From Cricetomys ansorgei (lineage: Eukaryota > Chordata > Mammalia > Rodentia > Nesomyidae), in NCBI GenBank assembly GCA_026225945.1, contig JAMJFZ010003581.1, positions 10,856,001 to 10,920,000 on the forward strand: a stretch of 64,000 nucleotides of DNA, written 5' to 3'. The notes beneath the pieces were generated by a model. The model did not search any database. It had not been told where the DNA came from and saw only the letters and a program-made list of their open reading frames with translations. The position numbers were made by a program, and so were the translations under genes. Every line of letters begins with the position of its first letter. The stretch's first letter is position 1. This document shows positions 44,798 through 55,984 of this stretch, one piece after another.

Positions 44798-44806
44798 GTA
44801 AGGTCC
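44798..44806 (+). other. Kif6: Kif6 splice donor
   Basis: AG|GTAAGGTCC is a near-consensus U1 donor. It interrupts an Arg codon after its second base. Confidence 0.92.
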
Positions 44807-45128
44807 AGTCAGAGAGCAGCCAGTCCCCCGTCTGGGGCTTAGACAGGCCAATCCAGTGACTTTCTAGTCTGTTGTAACCGGCCAGCCTAACCTCCTCCGC
44901 AAGCAAGGTCTCAAGGCTCCGTGGTTTCGCATTTCCTTGTGTGCACCCTGGTCCAGTTCTCTTTCGTGTGTGAGCCTCTCCATCCCAATACTACTGGGAT
45001 AAGCCACGTGCGGGTCGGGGGTCTGCTACTAACAGCATTAATGCTGTAAACAGCGCTCACTTCATGTGTAATTCCCATCAGCCTGGGATTCTTACAGAGT
45101 CCTTCATAATCCCCAGGGGAAAACAGCC

Positions 45129-45368
45129 AGGCTGGAGGGATAGCTCAGTGGTTAAAGCATTCGCTATGGAAGCAAGAGGACCCGAGTTCCAATCACCGGA
45201 AGCATGCATCTGCAGCCCCAGCACTGGGAAGGCAGACAGGAGGTTCTCCATGGCTTGCTGGTCAGGCAGTCTAGTCAAATAAATGAGCTCCAGGTTTAGT
45301 GTCTCAAAGGAAAAAAAAGAGAGAGAGAAGTAATAGAAGACAATGAGATACTGGAATTGGCCTCTGGC

Positions 45369-45372
<4 letters not shown>
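45129..45372 (+). repeat. B3 SINE
   Basis: CCAGGCTGGAGGGATAGCTCAG, GAGGACCCGAGTTCCAATC, GGCTTGCTGGTCAGGCAG, GAGCTCCAGGTTTAGTGTCTC and TGGCCTCTGGCCTACAC give the full B3 order, with the A-rich stretch replaced by GAGA. Confidence 0.92.

Positions 45373-45400
<28 letters not shown>
45371..45400. repeat. (AC)15 at B3 tail
   Basis: Pure AC following the B3 directly. Confidence 0.95.
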
Positions 45401-45402
<2 letters not shown>

Positions 45403-45409
45403 ATACCTT

Positions 45410-46015
45410 TTTAATAAGTAGTTCAAATTGCATCCTTAGATCCTCCATATTTTTGGTAAAGTCAAAAGTTGTGTAGATGAAAGCTCCAAGGAAAGACAAG
45501 AGGAAACAGCTTCAGCACGGAGGGATGACACGGTTGACTGAGAAAGGCCAAGGGCCAAGCTCACACTGACAGCTGTTTCCCAGGGGCAGGGGCAGATCTC
45601 AGAGCTCACCAGGGTGCAAGTCTGGCACCCTGGAGAACAGTCTCGGTCCTCTCAGTCCACAGAAGTGTGTGCTAACAGCTGTGACCTGTCAGTTCTATTT
45701 GGGGGTAAATGTGCCCCCCCATAGACTCTGAAGAGGGCATATAGAACTTTCGTGGCTGCACTTCATGTAGTTGGGGACTACAGAACATACTCTAGCTGCC
45801 CATTGCTGAGCAGTTAAAAGTCTATGGATTAGGATGTAGGGTGGGAGGTTATGCATTAGATGCTTGCATATCAACAAGGATAGATCCTAAAAGCACATCA
45901 TTAGGAAAGAACACAGATGCATTTACCCAAAACCAAACAGAGACACCCTCCACACAAAAAGACCCACCTGCATATACCCTCCAGATGGAAGCATGGTGGG
46001 CGTGGAGGGACCAGG
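45410..46015. other. Kif6 intron, nothing recognised
   Basis: No repeat family or exon signal was recognised. Confidence 0.45.
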
Positions 46016-46019
46016 CAGG

Positions 46020-46310
46020 TGACTAGTGATTTTTTGCTGCTTAAGCTCGAGGGACTGACTTCAGATCCCAGCACCCATGTCAGACTCTGGGTTTGGCCAT
46101 CCCCGTTCACTGCAGTGCTGTGGGGGTTGGAGACAGAAGGATTGCTGAGGCTTGCCGACTGCCAGCATAACTCCAGGCTCAGGGAGAGGCTCTGTCTCAA
46201 AAGAATACCATGGAGAGTGATAGAGTGGGACACCTGGTGTCCTCCTCTGCACCCCACATACACACAGGCACTCATCACCCCCACACACACACGCACATAC
46301 ACCACACATA
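46020..46310 (+). repeat. B3 SINE, diverged
   Basis: GACTTCAGATCCCAGCACCC, GGAGACAGAAGGATTGCTGAGG, CAGGCTCAGGGAGAGGCTCTG and CTGGTGTCCTCCTCTGCACC precede a CA-rich tail. Confidence 0.8.
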
Positions 46311-46319
46311 AAGAACAGA

Positions 46320-46893
46320 AGCAGGGAGGGAGTCAATGCAGTCAGAGTCAATGGCTAAAATCAGGGCAGGGGAGGAATAGAGTAAGTCTAGAGAGACCTG
46401 AAGACTCTCTCCCTAGAAGCATGGACACACACACATCGGCTTTAGCATCTAAGACCAAAGGTATTTCAAACCTGCCTACGCTTCTGCTCCCTGTCCTGTG
46501 CCATATAGTTCCGCTCTGGCCAATGGAATGTGTTAAAGCAGGCTGCCTTTCTTGGGTGTCGGACAGCAAGAGTGTCAGCTAAGATGACAGCTGGTTCCTC
46601 CTCTAAGAAAGATGTCCAGCAAGCCCTGAGGTGTGTCCGGGACAGAGGCTTCTGCACTCGCACTGCCGGCTCATAGCCACAGATACTCCTAAAATGAACT
46701 AGGGGGATAACCTGGTCCTGACTCCACAGACCCTCATGTAACCAGGTGGCGCCTGAGCATGCCTTTTCTGTAAATGGATCCACTAACGACCTGATTTGGA
46801 AACTACCGACCTAAGAGTGTCTGGCAACCCACCAGCGTAAAGAGTGTCTGATGACCCTGAGCCTTGGGAGATGGAGTCCCCTTAAAAAGGTAA
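46320..46893. other. Kif6 intron, nothing recognised
   Basis: No repeat family or exon signal was recognised. Confidence 0.45.
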
Positions 46894-46897
46894 TAAT

Positions 46898-47186
46898 AGA
46901 AGCTGGGAAGAGGCTCAGTCAGTCAAGTGCTTATCATGCAAGCACGAGGCTGTGGGGTCCATCCCCAGACCCCACATTAATTAAAAATAAAATAAAAGCC
47001 AAGTTCAGTGGCACAGCGAGGCCTGTTTATAACCCTAGAGCTGGGGAGGTGGAGACTAGGGGATTCTTGGGTCTCAATAGACACTAGCCCAGCTTACTAG
47101 GCAAGATTTAGACCAGCAAGACCCTAATTCAAAAATCAAGGTGGCGGTGCTAAAGGAATGACACCTGAAGTCCTTACAGCTGCACA

Positions 47187-47190
<4 letters not shown>
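46898..47190 (+). repeat. B3 SINE, diverged
   Basis: GCTGGGAAGAGGCTCAGTC, GGGTCCATCCCCAGACCCC, TTTATAACCCTAGAGCTGGGG and GACCAGCAAGACCCTAATTC follow the order and precede a long CA tail. Confidence 0.8.
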
Positions 47191-47217
<27 letters not shown>

Positions 47218-47248
47218 CGCACACACGCGCACACACGCACACACACAA
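47186..47248. repeat. (CA)n with CG interruptions at B3 tail
   Basis: CA units broken by CGCA and GCGC. Confidence 0.95.
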
Positions 47249-47254
47249 TTGATG

Positions 47255-47830
47255 ACGCTTTGTGTACCCAGGTTTAAAAACCACCAGCATGGCCGGCACA
47301 CTTCTTATTTTCCTTCTCTATAATCGTCATGGCTCCCAGTGGCCGGTTTGGGCTTGTATCTGAGTCCGGATCTATTTCTGATGGGGAAGTAGGTCACAGC
47401 CTGTCAGGGTGTGTGGGTGTCTCCAAGGCTTCTCCCTACAAAGTTGTCCTGACTCGAGTCCGGTAGAGCTCGGACAACCTAAGCAGTTGATGTGACTTCA
47501 CTTGAAGCATGTCTTGTTTGGTGGGAGTCCACCAGTGCTCCCTGCTTCCTATTAGCCACTGGGCAAATGAGTTAGCAAGACTCACGGGAAGCAATCCTCT
47601 GAAAAGAGGTCTCCCCAGCAATTAATCAATCTTCTTAAAACCAATGAAAAGGCAGGAGAGCAGCCCACTTAGAAAAGAAGACCGTATCAGTTTAACATTA
47701 ACGTAAGTGTAGCCATTAAGGATCTGCTTCATTCCAAGAGGCAGAGGGTACCACCCAAAGCCCCATCTTCCCTCTGGACCTACGCTCTTATGCTCATTCA
47801 CAGAGATCATTCAGTCATTAGAATTCACAG
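47255..47830. other. Kif6 intron, nothing recognised
   Basis: No repeat family or exon signal was recognised. Confidence 0.45.
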
Positions 47831-47832
47831 AC

Positions 47833-48190
47833 TGTGTCAGACAGGCTCCCTGGAGGAACAGAAACAATGGCATGGATGCATATCACAAAGGGGAGTCATT
47901 AGACCAGCTTACAGCATGCAGTCTGGGTCCAACAGCCGCTGTCTGCACACCAAAGAGGCTGAGAATCCAGTAGCTGCCAGCCAACAAAGCCAGATGCCTC
48001 GACAGCCCCAGCCCGACAGACAGCCTGGAGATCCAACAGCATCACTGGTACGGCGTCCGTGTTGGAAGGCAGAAGAAGCTGGAGTCTCCAGAGACTCGTG
48101 TGACTGGGGGATTGGCTGTGGCAGACACACATTCTGCTTTTTCCCGGACATTTTCAAACCCAGGCCACATGTTAGAAGATGATGCCAGCC
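47833..48190 (-). mobile_element. MaLR-like LTR, minus strand
   Basis: TGTGTCAGACAGGCTCCCTGGAGGAACAG, AGTCATTAGACCAGCTTACAGC and GCTGAGAATCCAGTAGCTGCC share the layout of the element at 12488-12870. Confidence 0.5.
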
Positions 48191-48293
48191 TGGAGAGTGG
48201 TTCTTCCATCCTCATTCAATCCTCTCTGGAAATACTCTCACAGATTTAGCAGAGGTGTATCTCCTGGGTGATTTTAGACCCATATGCGTGCAT

Positions 48294-48300
48294 GCACACA

Positions 48301-48337
<37 letters not shown>
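48294..48337. repeat. (CA)n microsatellite
   Basis: About 20 CA units with one TACA. Confidence 0.95.
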
Positions 48338-48339
<2 letters not shown>

Positions 48340-49635
48340 AACTGAGGATGCCAGCCGTCACACATATGCACAGCTGCCCACAGCAAAGGACTAAGAGAAA
48401 ATGTCTTTTTATAAAAATCCAGTGCTCCCACAGCAGGCACAAAAATAAACCCTCAGATGCTCTGAGGAGAGACTTCCCTGTGGCCCTGATATAGACATAA
48501 TCTTCAAGCAATCCGGATCCCTTGTAACTATTTGCTCTAGTGCTCCCTAGTGGTGGTCAGAGAAATTCAGACAGACTAGAGGTCTGGGGCTTGGGCTGGC
48601 TGCCTGGACTTGCACTCACTCCCAGTCTCACCTGTAGGAAGGAATTCCACGGTCTGATGGTTCTGGCATGTCATCCTGTTGAGACCAGAACTACCTGGCC
48701 CCATACAAATCTCCTCTAGCCCGCAGAGAGGAGACTATAAACCCTAATGGATGGATTGCTGGTAGCCCAGAACTCTTTGTGATTCTCTCTACTTCCCCAG
48801 GGTACAAGACCTGGTTTGGGGTTTCAGGAGGGCACATGGGTGGCCTGTGTGCCCCATGCCACCTAGCAAGAGGCTTTCTCTTCTCTGTTCACCTGTACAT
48901 TTCAGTGCACGGACTCTTTGCATGCCTGAGTCCTGCCTCCTGGTCTGGGGGGAGGCTCAGCTGCCTGCACGTGACAACAGAAATAAGATGTCACATTAAC
49001 AGGACATTTGCCCTTCATTAGCCTACAGAGTATGAACCAATTCTTCAGTGGATGTTTTTTTTTCTCTCAGCGGAAGGTAATTGTTATTCATAATCACTCC
49101 GTTTTCCAGGCATGATTCATCTTCCTAATATACAATAAGAAGAAAGGAGGCTGGCGACCTTGTGTTCTGTAAATATCAGTGCCCAGGCAAAGCACAGGGG
49201 GCTTTTCTTTTGTGTCAAAGCCTTCTCACAGACTGAACCCATCAGACACAGAGTCCCCATTAAGTAACGAAAGAGGAAATGCACAGGGAGATGATCTGCG
49301 CTTGGAAATCAAGGCGTTAATAACGTGAGCTAAACCAAGAAAAGCACCCTTCACTCAGTTGGATCCTTCTAGCAGAGAATAGAACAGAGATCTAAGAGCA
49401 CCGGAGAACTGGGCTGGGGAAATCACGGCACCATCTGGAAACGCTACCCGTGACAAATAGGAGCTCTCTGGTTCCCATTAGATTTCAATTTTAACCTTTA
49501 TTATTTTTCCATTTGATTTTTTTTATATTTATACTCTGTCTACTGAACTAGAATTATAAACTCTGAGAGCAGAGACTAGATTAGAATCTTCTCAGCATCC
49601 CCCTACCCCCCAACCCCCGTTTCTTAAAATGATGC
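48340..49635 (+). other. Kif6: Largely repeat-free block of the Kif6 intron
   Basis: 48990-49340 is AT-rich with several TAAT, ATTA and TATTCATAAT words and no repeat signature. A short MIR/L2-like piece lies at about 49540-49600. Possible conserved regulatory DNA. Confidence 0.4.
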
Positions 49636-49640
49636 TGGAC

Positions 49641-49650
49641 GCACGCGTGC

Positions 49651-49696
<46 letters not shown>
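49641..49696. repeat. (CA)n microsatellite with CGCG lead
   Basis: GCACGCGTGCACACGC leads into about 22 CA units. Confidence 0.95.
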
Positions 49697-49698
<2 letters not shown>

Positions 49699-49920
49699 CT
49701 CAGAAAACTATTTAGTTTGAGAATGACTATTTGGAATTGACTTTGAAGACTCCCAGCAGCCAAGGACACTGCTTAAGATTCACCGAAGCTCCCCAGAAAG
49801 CAGTGGCAGACTCCCTGAGAGTCAGGGAAGGCCAGCATCTAGGCCAGCAGAAGAGACACGCAGAAAAGAAGTATTATGTAAAAACAACCAAGGGAAAGGC
49901 TGGATCTTCATCGCAATAAA

Positions 49921-50200
49921 ATGGCCTAGGGAGTAAAGTTCTTGCTGCACAAGCCTGGGGAACTGAGTCCATGTCCCCAGCACTTACACAGGAAGGCCTG
50001 TCATGGCGACTTACATCGGTAACCTCAGCTCAGGGGAGGCAGAGACAGGTAAATCTCAGAAGCTCGCCAGCCAGCCAGCCTGGTCAGATCTATAAGCTCC
50101 AGTGCCCATGAGAGACCCTGTCTCAGCAAATCAGATGGAGAGTGACTGAAAAAGACACTTACTTGACATAGACTTCTGGACTCAAATGCGCACACTGTGA
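49921..50200 (+). repeat. B3 SINE
   Basis: AAGTTCTTGCTGCACAAGCCTGGGG, CATGTCCCCAGCACTTAC, CTCGCCAGCCAGCCAGCCTGG, GAGAGACCCTGTCTCAGC and GATGGAGAGTGACTGAAAAAGACAC follow the B3 order. Confidence 0.88.
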
Positions 50201-50204
50201 GTGA

Positions 50205-51850
50205 GAATTCCGGAAGAACAGCTGTCCACGCAGGCTAACTGACTGATTAAAACATCAGTGATGTGGAGATGTTGGCATGTTCCAAGTAAGAGCAATTTTT
50301 AGCCTCACAAGAGCTGTCCCTCACACACCTCCGCGTCAGACCTACCATCCTAATAAATGGGGCGGGGGGGGGGAAGAAAAAAAAAACAAAAACTTTGGGA
50401 TATATTAACTTAAAACAAAACTATTCTCCACCAATGGAAGGGCTAAGAATGTCACCAGATAGCATCTGATAGCTGAGATTCCTCTACCCAGCTATAACTC
50501 ACCTCTCTGTTTCCATCGATGTATTTTTAAATGCACTGATTTATAGCGATCTTTGTCCTGTTATCATGAAAGGAAATGTCCACAGAACTGCTTCCATGAT
50601 GGAACATAAAACCAGGGGTAACTTCATCTGTGTTCCCAAGCCACAGTTACTCAAACTTGGCTCCAGAATAAACTACCTCTGGCCCTAAGTCAGATGGACC
50701 ACTGCCAGAGTGCCCTAGTGAATTGTGGGTAGGGTAACCAGGTGTGGGGTTCCTCGGCTGCCTTCCCCTGAGTGAATCGTATCTTTAGCTGCCATATACC
50801 GTGGGCAAGATAGGATTCTCTCAAGAACTGTTCTCAGAAGTCATATCAGACTCCCTCAGTTACCTAACTCTTCTCATTTCCTCTGACGACGAGAAAGCCC
50901 GCAGCCCCGTTGAGACCCCTAACATCCCTCTTCAGGGACCCCTCTGGTACCTTGGTTTGCTGGGAGGATGACCCTCAGCCTCCATTGTGGTTACGGCTTC
51001 CAGCGCACAACCCCAGCACCTAGCTCAACACAGCGCAGGAGGGTCACACGCAGCCTGGAAGCGGTCAGCATCCACGCACACAGCACATGGGGTCCGGCAC
51101 TCCCGTCCACATTTCCCACGGATGCCCGCTGAACTGATCAAGCCTGCATTTTGCCAGATGCCACTGCAACCATCCCAGGAAGGTGACAGGCCCGCACTGA
51201 AAAGACACGAATGAGGAACCTTCATTTGGGAGCCAGGGGTGGAGTCCTTAGCTATCCAGCCTTGTAGGAAATCCAGCACCCCCCCCAACTACCAGTCTGT
51301 AGTCCCAGGCCAGACAGACAGACACAGAAAACATCAAAGACAGGACTGTCACCACTGTCCCACAAGCACAGAGCTTTGGCGGCATCCTAGCCTGCCTCTC
51401 CTCCCCGTCATCAAATGCAACTCTGTGCAGATGGGGGCATTGTGGACCAGACAGTAAGATAGCTAAGCTTCTCAGGAACCCTGTGAGATCTGGGGAGGGT
51501 AAAAGAGGCGGGGCGAAGATTGTTGAACTAAGACGGACAAGGGAAATAAGTTGGGAGGAATCAGGCTAACACACTCTCTATTTCATACATGTTTGGAGAC
51601 TTCTGGAATAAAAGGTTTTCTAAAATTCTATGTATCCTCAAAATCCAGATCATTCCCAATTTACACACGAAGGTTTCCTGACTATACTCCACACATAGAG
51701 AGGCCCTTCCTAGACAAACTCAAATGGGGTGACTATTGTTATCCAAGATAGAATATGTACTGTAGCCGTATATTATTTTTCTAGGGTTTTGGCTACCCCT
51801 TTAATTTCTAAAACTCATGGCAGAAAGGGAGATCAACTAATATTTTATAA
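50205..51850. other. Kif6 intron, nothing firmly recognised
   Basis: A G10/A10 tract lies at 50361-50388. No exon or repeat family was recognised. Confidence 0.45.
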
Positions 51851-51854
51851 GGTC

Positions 51855-52225
51855 TTGGAGTGATAGCTCATCTTTGTTGTCAGTGTGGTTGGACTTGGAG
51901 TCACCTAGGAGACACACCTCTGAGTATGTCTAATGAGGATGTCTGAGGAGGGAAGACCCACTCTGACTGTGCGTGACACCATTCCATGGGCAAGGGTCCT
52001 GGACAGAACTTATAAAACAACCAGCCAAGCACCAGTCTTCTCCTCTCTCTGCTTCCCGATTGTAGACACAGTATGACCAGTCTCCTCACCCTCCTGCTAC
52101 CCTGCCTCCCACACCATGAGTGATGGTCTATATTCCCTCAAACCTTGAGCCCAAGTCAACCCTTCTTCCCTTAAGTTTCTTTTTGTTAGGTATTCGGTCC
52201 CCAAACAAAGAAAATGGCTAATCCA
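51855..52225 (+). mobile_element. MaLR-type LTR
   Basis: CACCTAGGAGACACACCTCTGAG, GTGACACCATTCCATGGGC, TATAAAACAACCAGCCAAGC and CTTAAGTTTCTTTTTGTTAGG, then AAAATGGCTAATCCA, run in family order. Confidence 0.75.
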
Positions 52226-52671
52226 TATTCTGTGTTGACGATCGAGGTATCCATCCCTTCCATGGGTCCTATCTCATACTATTTCTTGACTGCAAGGCTG
52301 GGCTCATCATGGTGCCATACAAAGATATGATAGGAAGTGTGGAAGGGCATACTAACTGAGCTCCAGACCAGCCTGCTCACAGACTGGTATTTACCCACAG
52401 AATGTAAGAATTTCTAATATCACATGGAAGAACCCGACAATGCCAAGTGAAAAAAGTACCCGAGTATAAAATCTTACATGTAATTTATATTATTATTCTA
52501 TGTGTGTATGTGCATATATGCATGCATATGTTATGACCTCACCTTGTAAAGGTGGGCTAGAGAAAAGACTGGATGGATCTGCATATCAGGATATATTTGT
52601 TTCTGGTTTAGAGGTCATTATGATTTTTTCCCCTTTAATTGTATTTTCAAAATGCGGTTTAATAACCATCT

Positions 52672-52850
52672 GCAACAGGAGTCAGCAAACTTCTTCTACT
52701 CTACAAGCCACATGGCCCTGGCTCATCCTCTCCCCTCAGCTGAGGTAACTTATGAGCCACCACACGTGGTGATGAATGGGCAAACGCGCCCCACTGAAAC
52801 TTTATTCCCGGAACCAGGAAGTAGCTCCAGTTTGTCTCATGACTGGTCCT
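52672..52850 (+). mobile_element. hAT-type DNA transposon fossil
   Basis: CAGGAGTCAGCAAACTTCTTCTACTC followed by AATGGGCAAACGCGCCCC and GAAACTTTATTCCCGGAACCAGG matches the wording of mammalian non-autonomous hAT fossils (GGTCAGCAAACTTTTTCTGT..AATGGGCGTGGC..AAACTTTATTTA). The right end is lost. Confidence 0.6.
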
Positions 52851-53060
52851 CAGTGGCCAGCCTCTGCTATACCATTGCATGCAAGAAGACACTGTTACGT
52901 AAGAATCTTTTCTTTGCCTAGAAGGTTGGCACCATGGCTGACAGATCATGATAGAGAGACCCTACCACCACGCTTCACTCTGGTACCCTGACACATAAAA
53001 CACCAGAAAGTGAATCTATTCATTAGCGAATGTAAGAACAAAATCTATTTTGTTTTATTA

Positions 53061-53265
53061 TTTTCTGGGTATGAGAATTTCGGCTGTGTGTATGTGTCAC
53101 ACCACATGCATGTAATGCCTGCGTAAGCCAGAAGGGGGTGTTGGGTCCCTGTAGAACTGGAGTTACAGATGGTTTCGAATCGCCGTGTAGGTGCTAGGGA
53201 TTGAACCCGGGTCTCCTGAAAGGACAGGCAGTGCTCTTAGCCACCAAGCCGTTACTCTCCTAGAA
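53061..53265 (-). repeat. B2-type SINE, minus strand, close to a Kif6 exon
   Basis: CACACCACATGCATGTAATGCC, CAGAAGGGGGTGTTGGGTCC, GGTGCTAGGGATTGAACCC and GGCAGTGCTCTTAGCCACC are reversed B2. It ends about 205 bp before the exon at 53471. Confidence 0.92.
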
Positions 53266-53449
53266 ATTCTGTGAGCTAGACTAACATTTCACACTAGATG
53301 TAATCATGCGAATTTCAGCCTTTCTCTCTAAGCCTACCGTATTAAGCTTATTTCATTTTCCTCTGTCTCCATCACGCCCTAGCCACCTCTGAGACATCTC
53401 TTATTTTCAAACATAATACAGGATGAATAGCAAGAAATACAAATTGTCT

Positions 53450-53470
53450 CTGTTTTTTTTCCCCCTCCAG
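53450..53470 (+). other. Kif6: Kif6 splice acceptor
   Basis: A long uninterrupted pyrimidine tract (T run, then CCCCCTCC) ends in AG, directly before the exon. It is a strong acceptor for a 56-nt exon. Confidence 0.93.
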
Positions 53471-53526
53471 ATTTTCTGAAGCGAAGGCTATGGGAGAAAG
53501 TATAAATGAAGCAAGAAGTAAAATTG
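53471..53526 (+). CDS. Kif6: Kif6 internal exon (second of two in window), kinesin-like protein KIF6
   Basis: This 56-nt exon follows the previous Kif6 exon after an 8,673-bp intron. Its first base completes the split AGA (Arg) codon. It then encodes FSEAKAMGESINEARSKI and ends with the first G of a Gly codon that must be finished by the next exon, outside the window. The residues match the KIF6 stalk (roughly human 585-603), a charged helical segment leading to predicted coiled coil. The acceptor is a strong T8/C-rich tract ending CCTCCAG, and the donor is GTAAGC. It is too short for most open-frame searches and is found only through splice signals plus protein recognition. I found no match to the expected next KIF6 segment (beginning HLKEE) between 53527 and 64000, so the next intron runs off the window. 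Confidence 0.95.
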
Positions 53527-53535
53527 GTAAGCAGA
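53527..53535 (+). other. Kif6: Kif6 splice donor
   Basis: ATTG|GTAAGCAG is a consensus donor after the first base of a Gly codon. Confidence 0.92.
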
Positions 53536-53539
53536 TGAT

Positions 53540-54340
53540 ATTTTAGAAGCTTCTTTCACAGACTATTTCCCAGTGGATTTCTCCATATAGCCACAAAGTC
53601 TAGCTTGCCTCCCTGCCATGATACACACCCTCATTAAGAAAGACACTTTGGTATGTGTCAGGCCCGATTTGGCATACCCCAGTGAGAAAGCTTTACTTCT
53701 CCCTGTGTTCTCAGCGGTAGCTCAGCCTGTCATAGCCATGTAATTACAGTGACATTGTTTCATATTTCCAAAGGCTGTGAGGCACTGTTATTCTGCTCAA
53801 AGCTGGAGCCGGGCATTTTTGGCACTCACGTGCACTTTCAGCACCATCCGTAAAACCAGTTGGAAGATGGGAAGCCAAAATGAGCAGTATACCTCTCCAA
53901 GCTGCTGAGCTTCCCCATTTAGGTGAGCTTGCCTAGAAAGGAGAAGCTAAGGCAAACTTGTAAACACATGCACCTCAAATCTTTTCCAAAGCATGAAGGG
54001 TATGTCTCTTATCCTAAGTTACAAAACACAGCCAAGACCCATCTCCCAGATATAGCAGCTTCAAAGATGGATGAGCTCCAGAAAGCAGCCGCTGCGTATT
54101 TGCAACTGGTCCCTTGGCTCCTTCTTGCCCCCTGCCTCCCTCTTAGAAGCCACTTTGAGTGCCCCTTCTGGCTTCTTCTACAGAGTATGTAGAAAACCAG
54201 GATAGCCTCAGTCCATCAAGTCAAGGAAACGGTTCCCCTCTGTGACTGTACAAGAAAGAGCTGAGGCACCTAGACCCCAAGCCACACCCACAAACACACT
54301 GAGAATCCCTGTGTCTCATCTCGGAGTCCAGGAGCTTGGA
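53540..54340 (+). other. Kif6 intron, nothing recognised
   Basis: No repeat family or exon signal was recognised. Confidence 0.45.
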
Positions 54341-54344
54341 TGGT

Positions 54345-54800
54345 GTGATGCTTGGTTTTAATTGCCAAGCTGACACAATCTAATAACCCCTAAGAAAGGA
54401 GTCTCAGTGAGGATCTATTAGCCTAACCTCAGTCTCCTGGGGTTAGGCTAATGATCAAGTTAGCCTATGGTTGTACCTGGGATGAGGGTGGGGGTCCTCT
54501 CGATCGCAGTAATGGATGTGGGAAGACCGAGTCCACAGTGGGTGGCACCATTCCCTAGGTTTAGGTCCTGAGGTATGTAGGAGTGGAGAAAGTGAGCTAA
54601 GCAGTAAGCATGCTTGCATTTATCTTCCTCTGCAATTAAGTGTAGATGTCATGTGACCTGGTGTTTTAAGTTCCTGCCACAATGCCTTCCTTCTATGATA
54701 GGCTATGACCTGGGATTGTGAGCTGAAGTAAGTCCTTTCTTCCCTGAACTGCTGTTTTGTCAAGATTTTTTATCGCAGCAAAAGGAATGAAACTATGGTA
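54345..54800 (+). mobile_element. MaLR-type LTR, near full length
   Basis: GTGATGCTTGGTTTTAATTGCC, TAATGGATGTGGGAAGACCG, CCACAGTGGGTGGCACCATTCC, GTGAGCTGAAGTAAGTCC and TTTTTATCGCAGCAAAAGGAATG are the family in order. Confidence 0.8.
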
Positions 54801-54804
54801 GATG

Positions 54805-55980
54805 GGAAAACTAGCTTAGCTGAAATTCAGCACCGCTTCAGTGGGAGAGGCAAGTGGTGGTGTGGAACGGAGAGTGTCTGGGGTGCTCACCATGCGGCAG
54901 TCTTTGTAGAGTATCTTTGGTGCTTCTGTGGTCTTGAGTGTTATAGTAACGGTTAGACTCACCGTTAGATTCTGTTGCTGAATGTGTGTACGTTACGATA
55001 TATCGGTATTTCTATTTCAAAGATGTTTTGGGGGCTTTGATAATTTTCCATTGTAATTATCAACAGTCTGTAGAGGCCAGGCCACCAATAGCATACACAC
55101 ACCAGATTCTACAATATGATGGGCAAACGTGTCTTTTTAACACAGAATGTAATGGTGGCTCTCCCCATCTGTCTTGTCACCTATCAGATCCGGCTCGCCC
55201 CCTTCTCAAAGGGGCTAATGGGGTGAGGACTAAACTCGCTTTATCCAGACTGGATGTCTGTTTGTGAATAATACACCACAGATCCAGACAGGCTGTCAGA
55301 ATCCCTGGGCAAGTAAATATAAGAGTCTTATCTCCCCAGAAAACGGAGAGTAGAATTGACATTGCTCCTGAGATCCAAGCTTCCAGCAATACCAAGAAAG
55401 CAGCTAGTTCAGAGGTATAAACAAAGCCAGTGCCCCGCTCCACAGCCATTGCCTTTCAAACTGTCTTCTTGATCCAAGAGGACCAGGGTGAGACCGGGCC
55501 TGACCGCTGAACCACACCCTCATGGTATCTACCCCAGGGAAGAGCCCACGCCACATTCATGGCGGGTTAGAATTAGAGAAGTTGAAGGTACTTTCGTTAA
55601 AGTACCTTCTAAGAGGTTGGTGCAGAGCACAGATGGACCACGCCACAGCTGAGGCGGTGACTCGGCTCCTCTCCCGGCCCTGCCACATCCCAGGTCTGGG
55701 CAGGCTCAGACGCCATGGAGTGTACTTGTAATTGGCCCACAGAGAGGAAGCTACAGAGCAACAAACCCATATGTTTAAAGTTCAAGTCGCCACTGTCCCC
55801 TCCTCGGGCAGTTTGTTTCTCTCTGACATTGCAACCTGCAGCTGTGTCTTGAGTTTCATCCTTAGAGATTCCTAAACATTCTCTGTTTCACTGGTAGCCA
55901 AATAATATCTAATTTTTATATGGTAAAACTTTCCCATTATTTCTTCTCTTTAAGATGCCAACCAAGTAGGCAGATAGCTA
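54805..55980. other. Kif6 intron, nothing recognised
   Basis: Unique-looking, with a short inverted pair AAGGTACTTT/AAAGTACCTT at 55584-55608. No gene is supported. Confidence 0.45.
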
Positions 55981-55984
55981 TTGC

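Larger units (their letters stand above)
44798..53470 (+). other. Kif6: Kif6 intron between the two exons (8,673 bp)
   Basis: It is bounded by a GTAAGG donor and a CTCCAG acceptor. It carries four sense B3 SINEs, a minus-strand B2, MaLR-like LTRs on both strands, a hAT fossil and several CA arrays. A largely repeat-free block lies at about 48540-49600. Confidence 0.93.
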
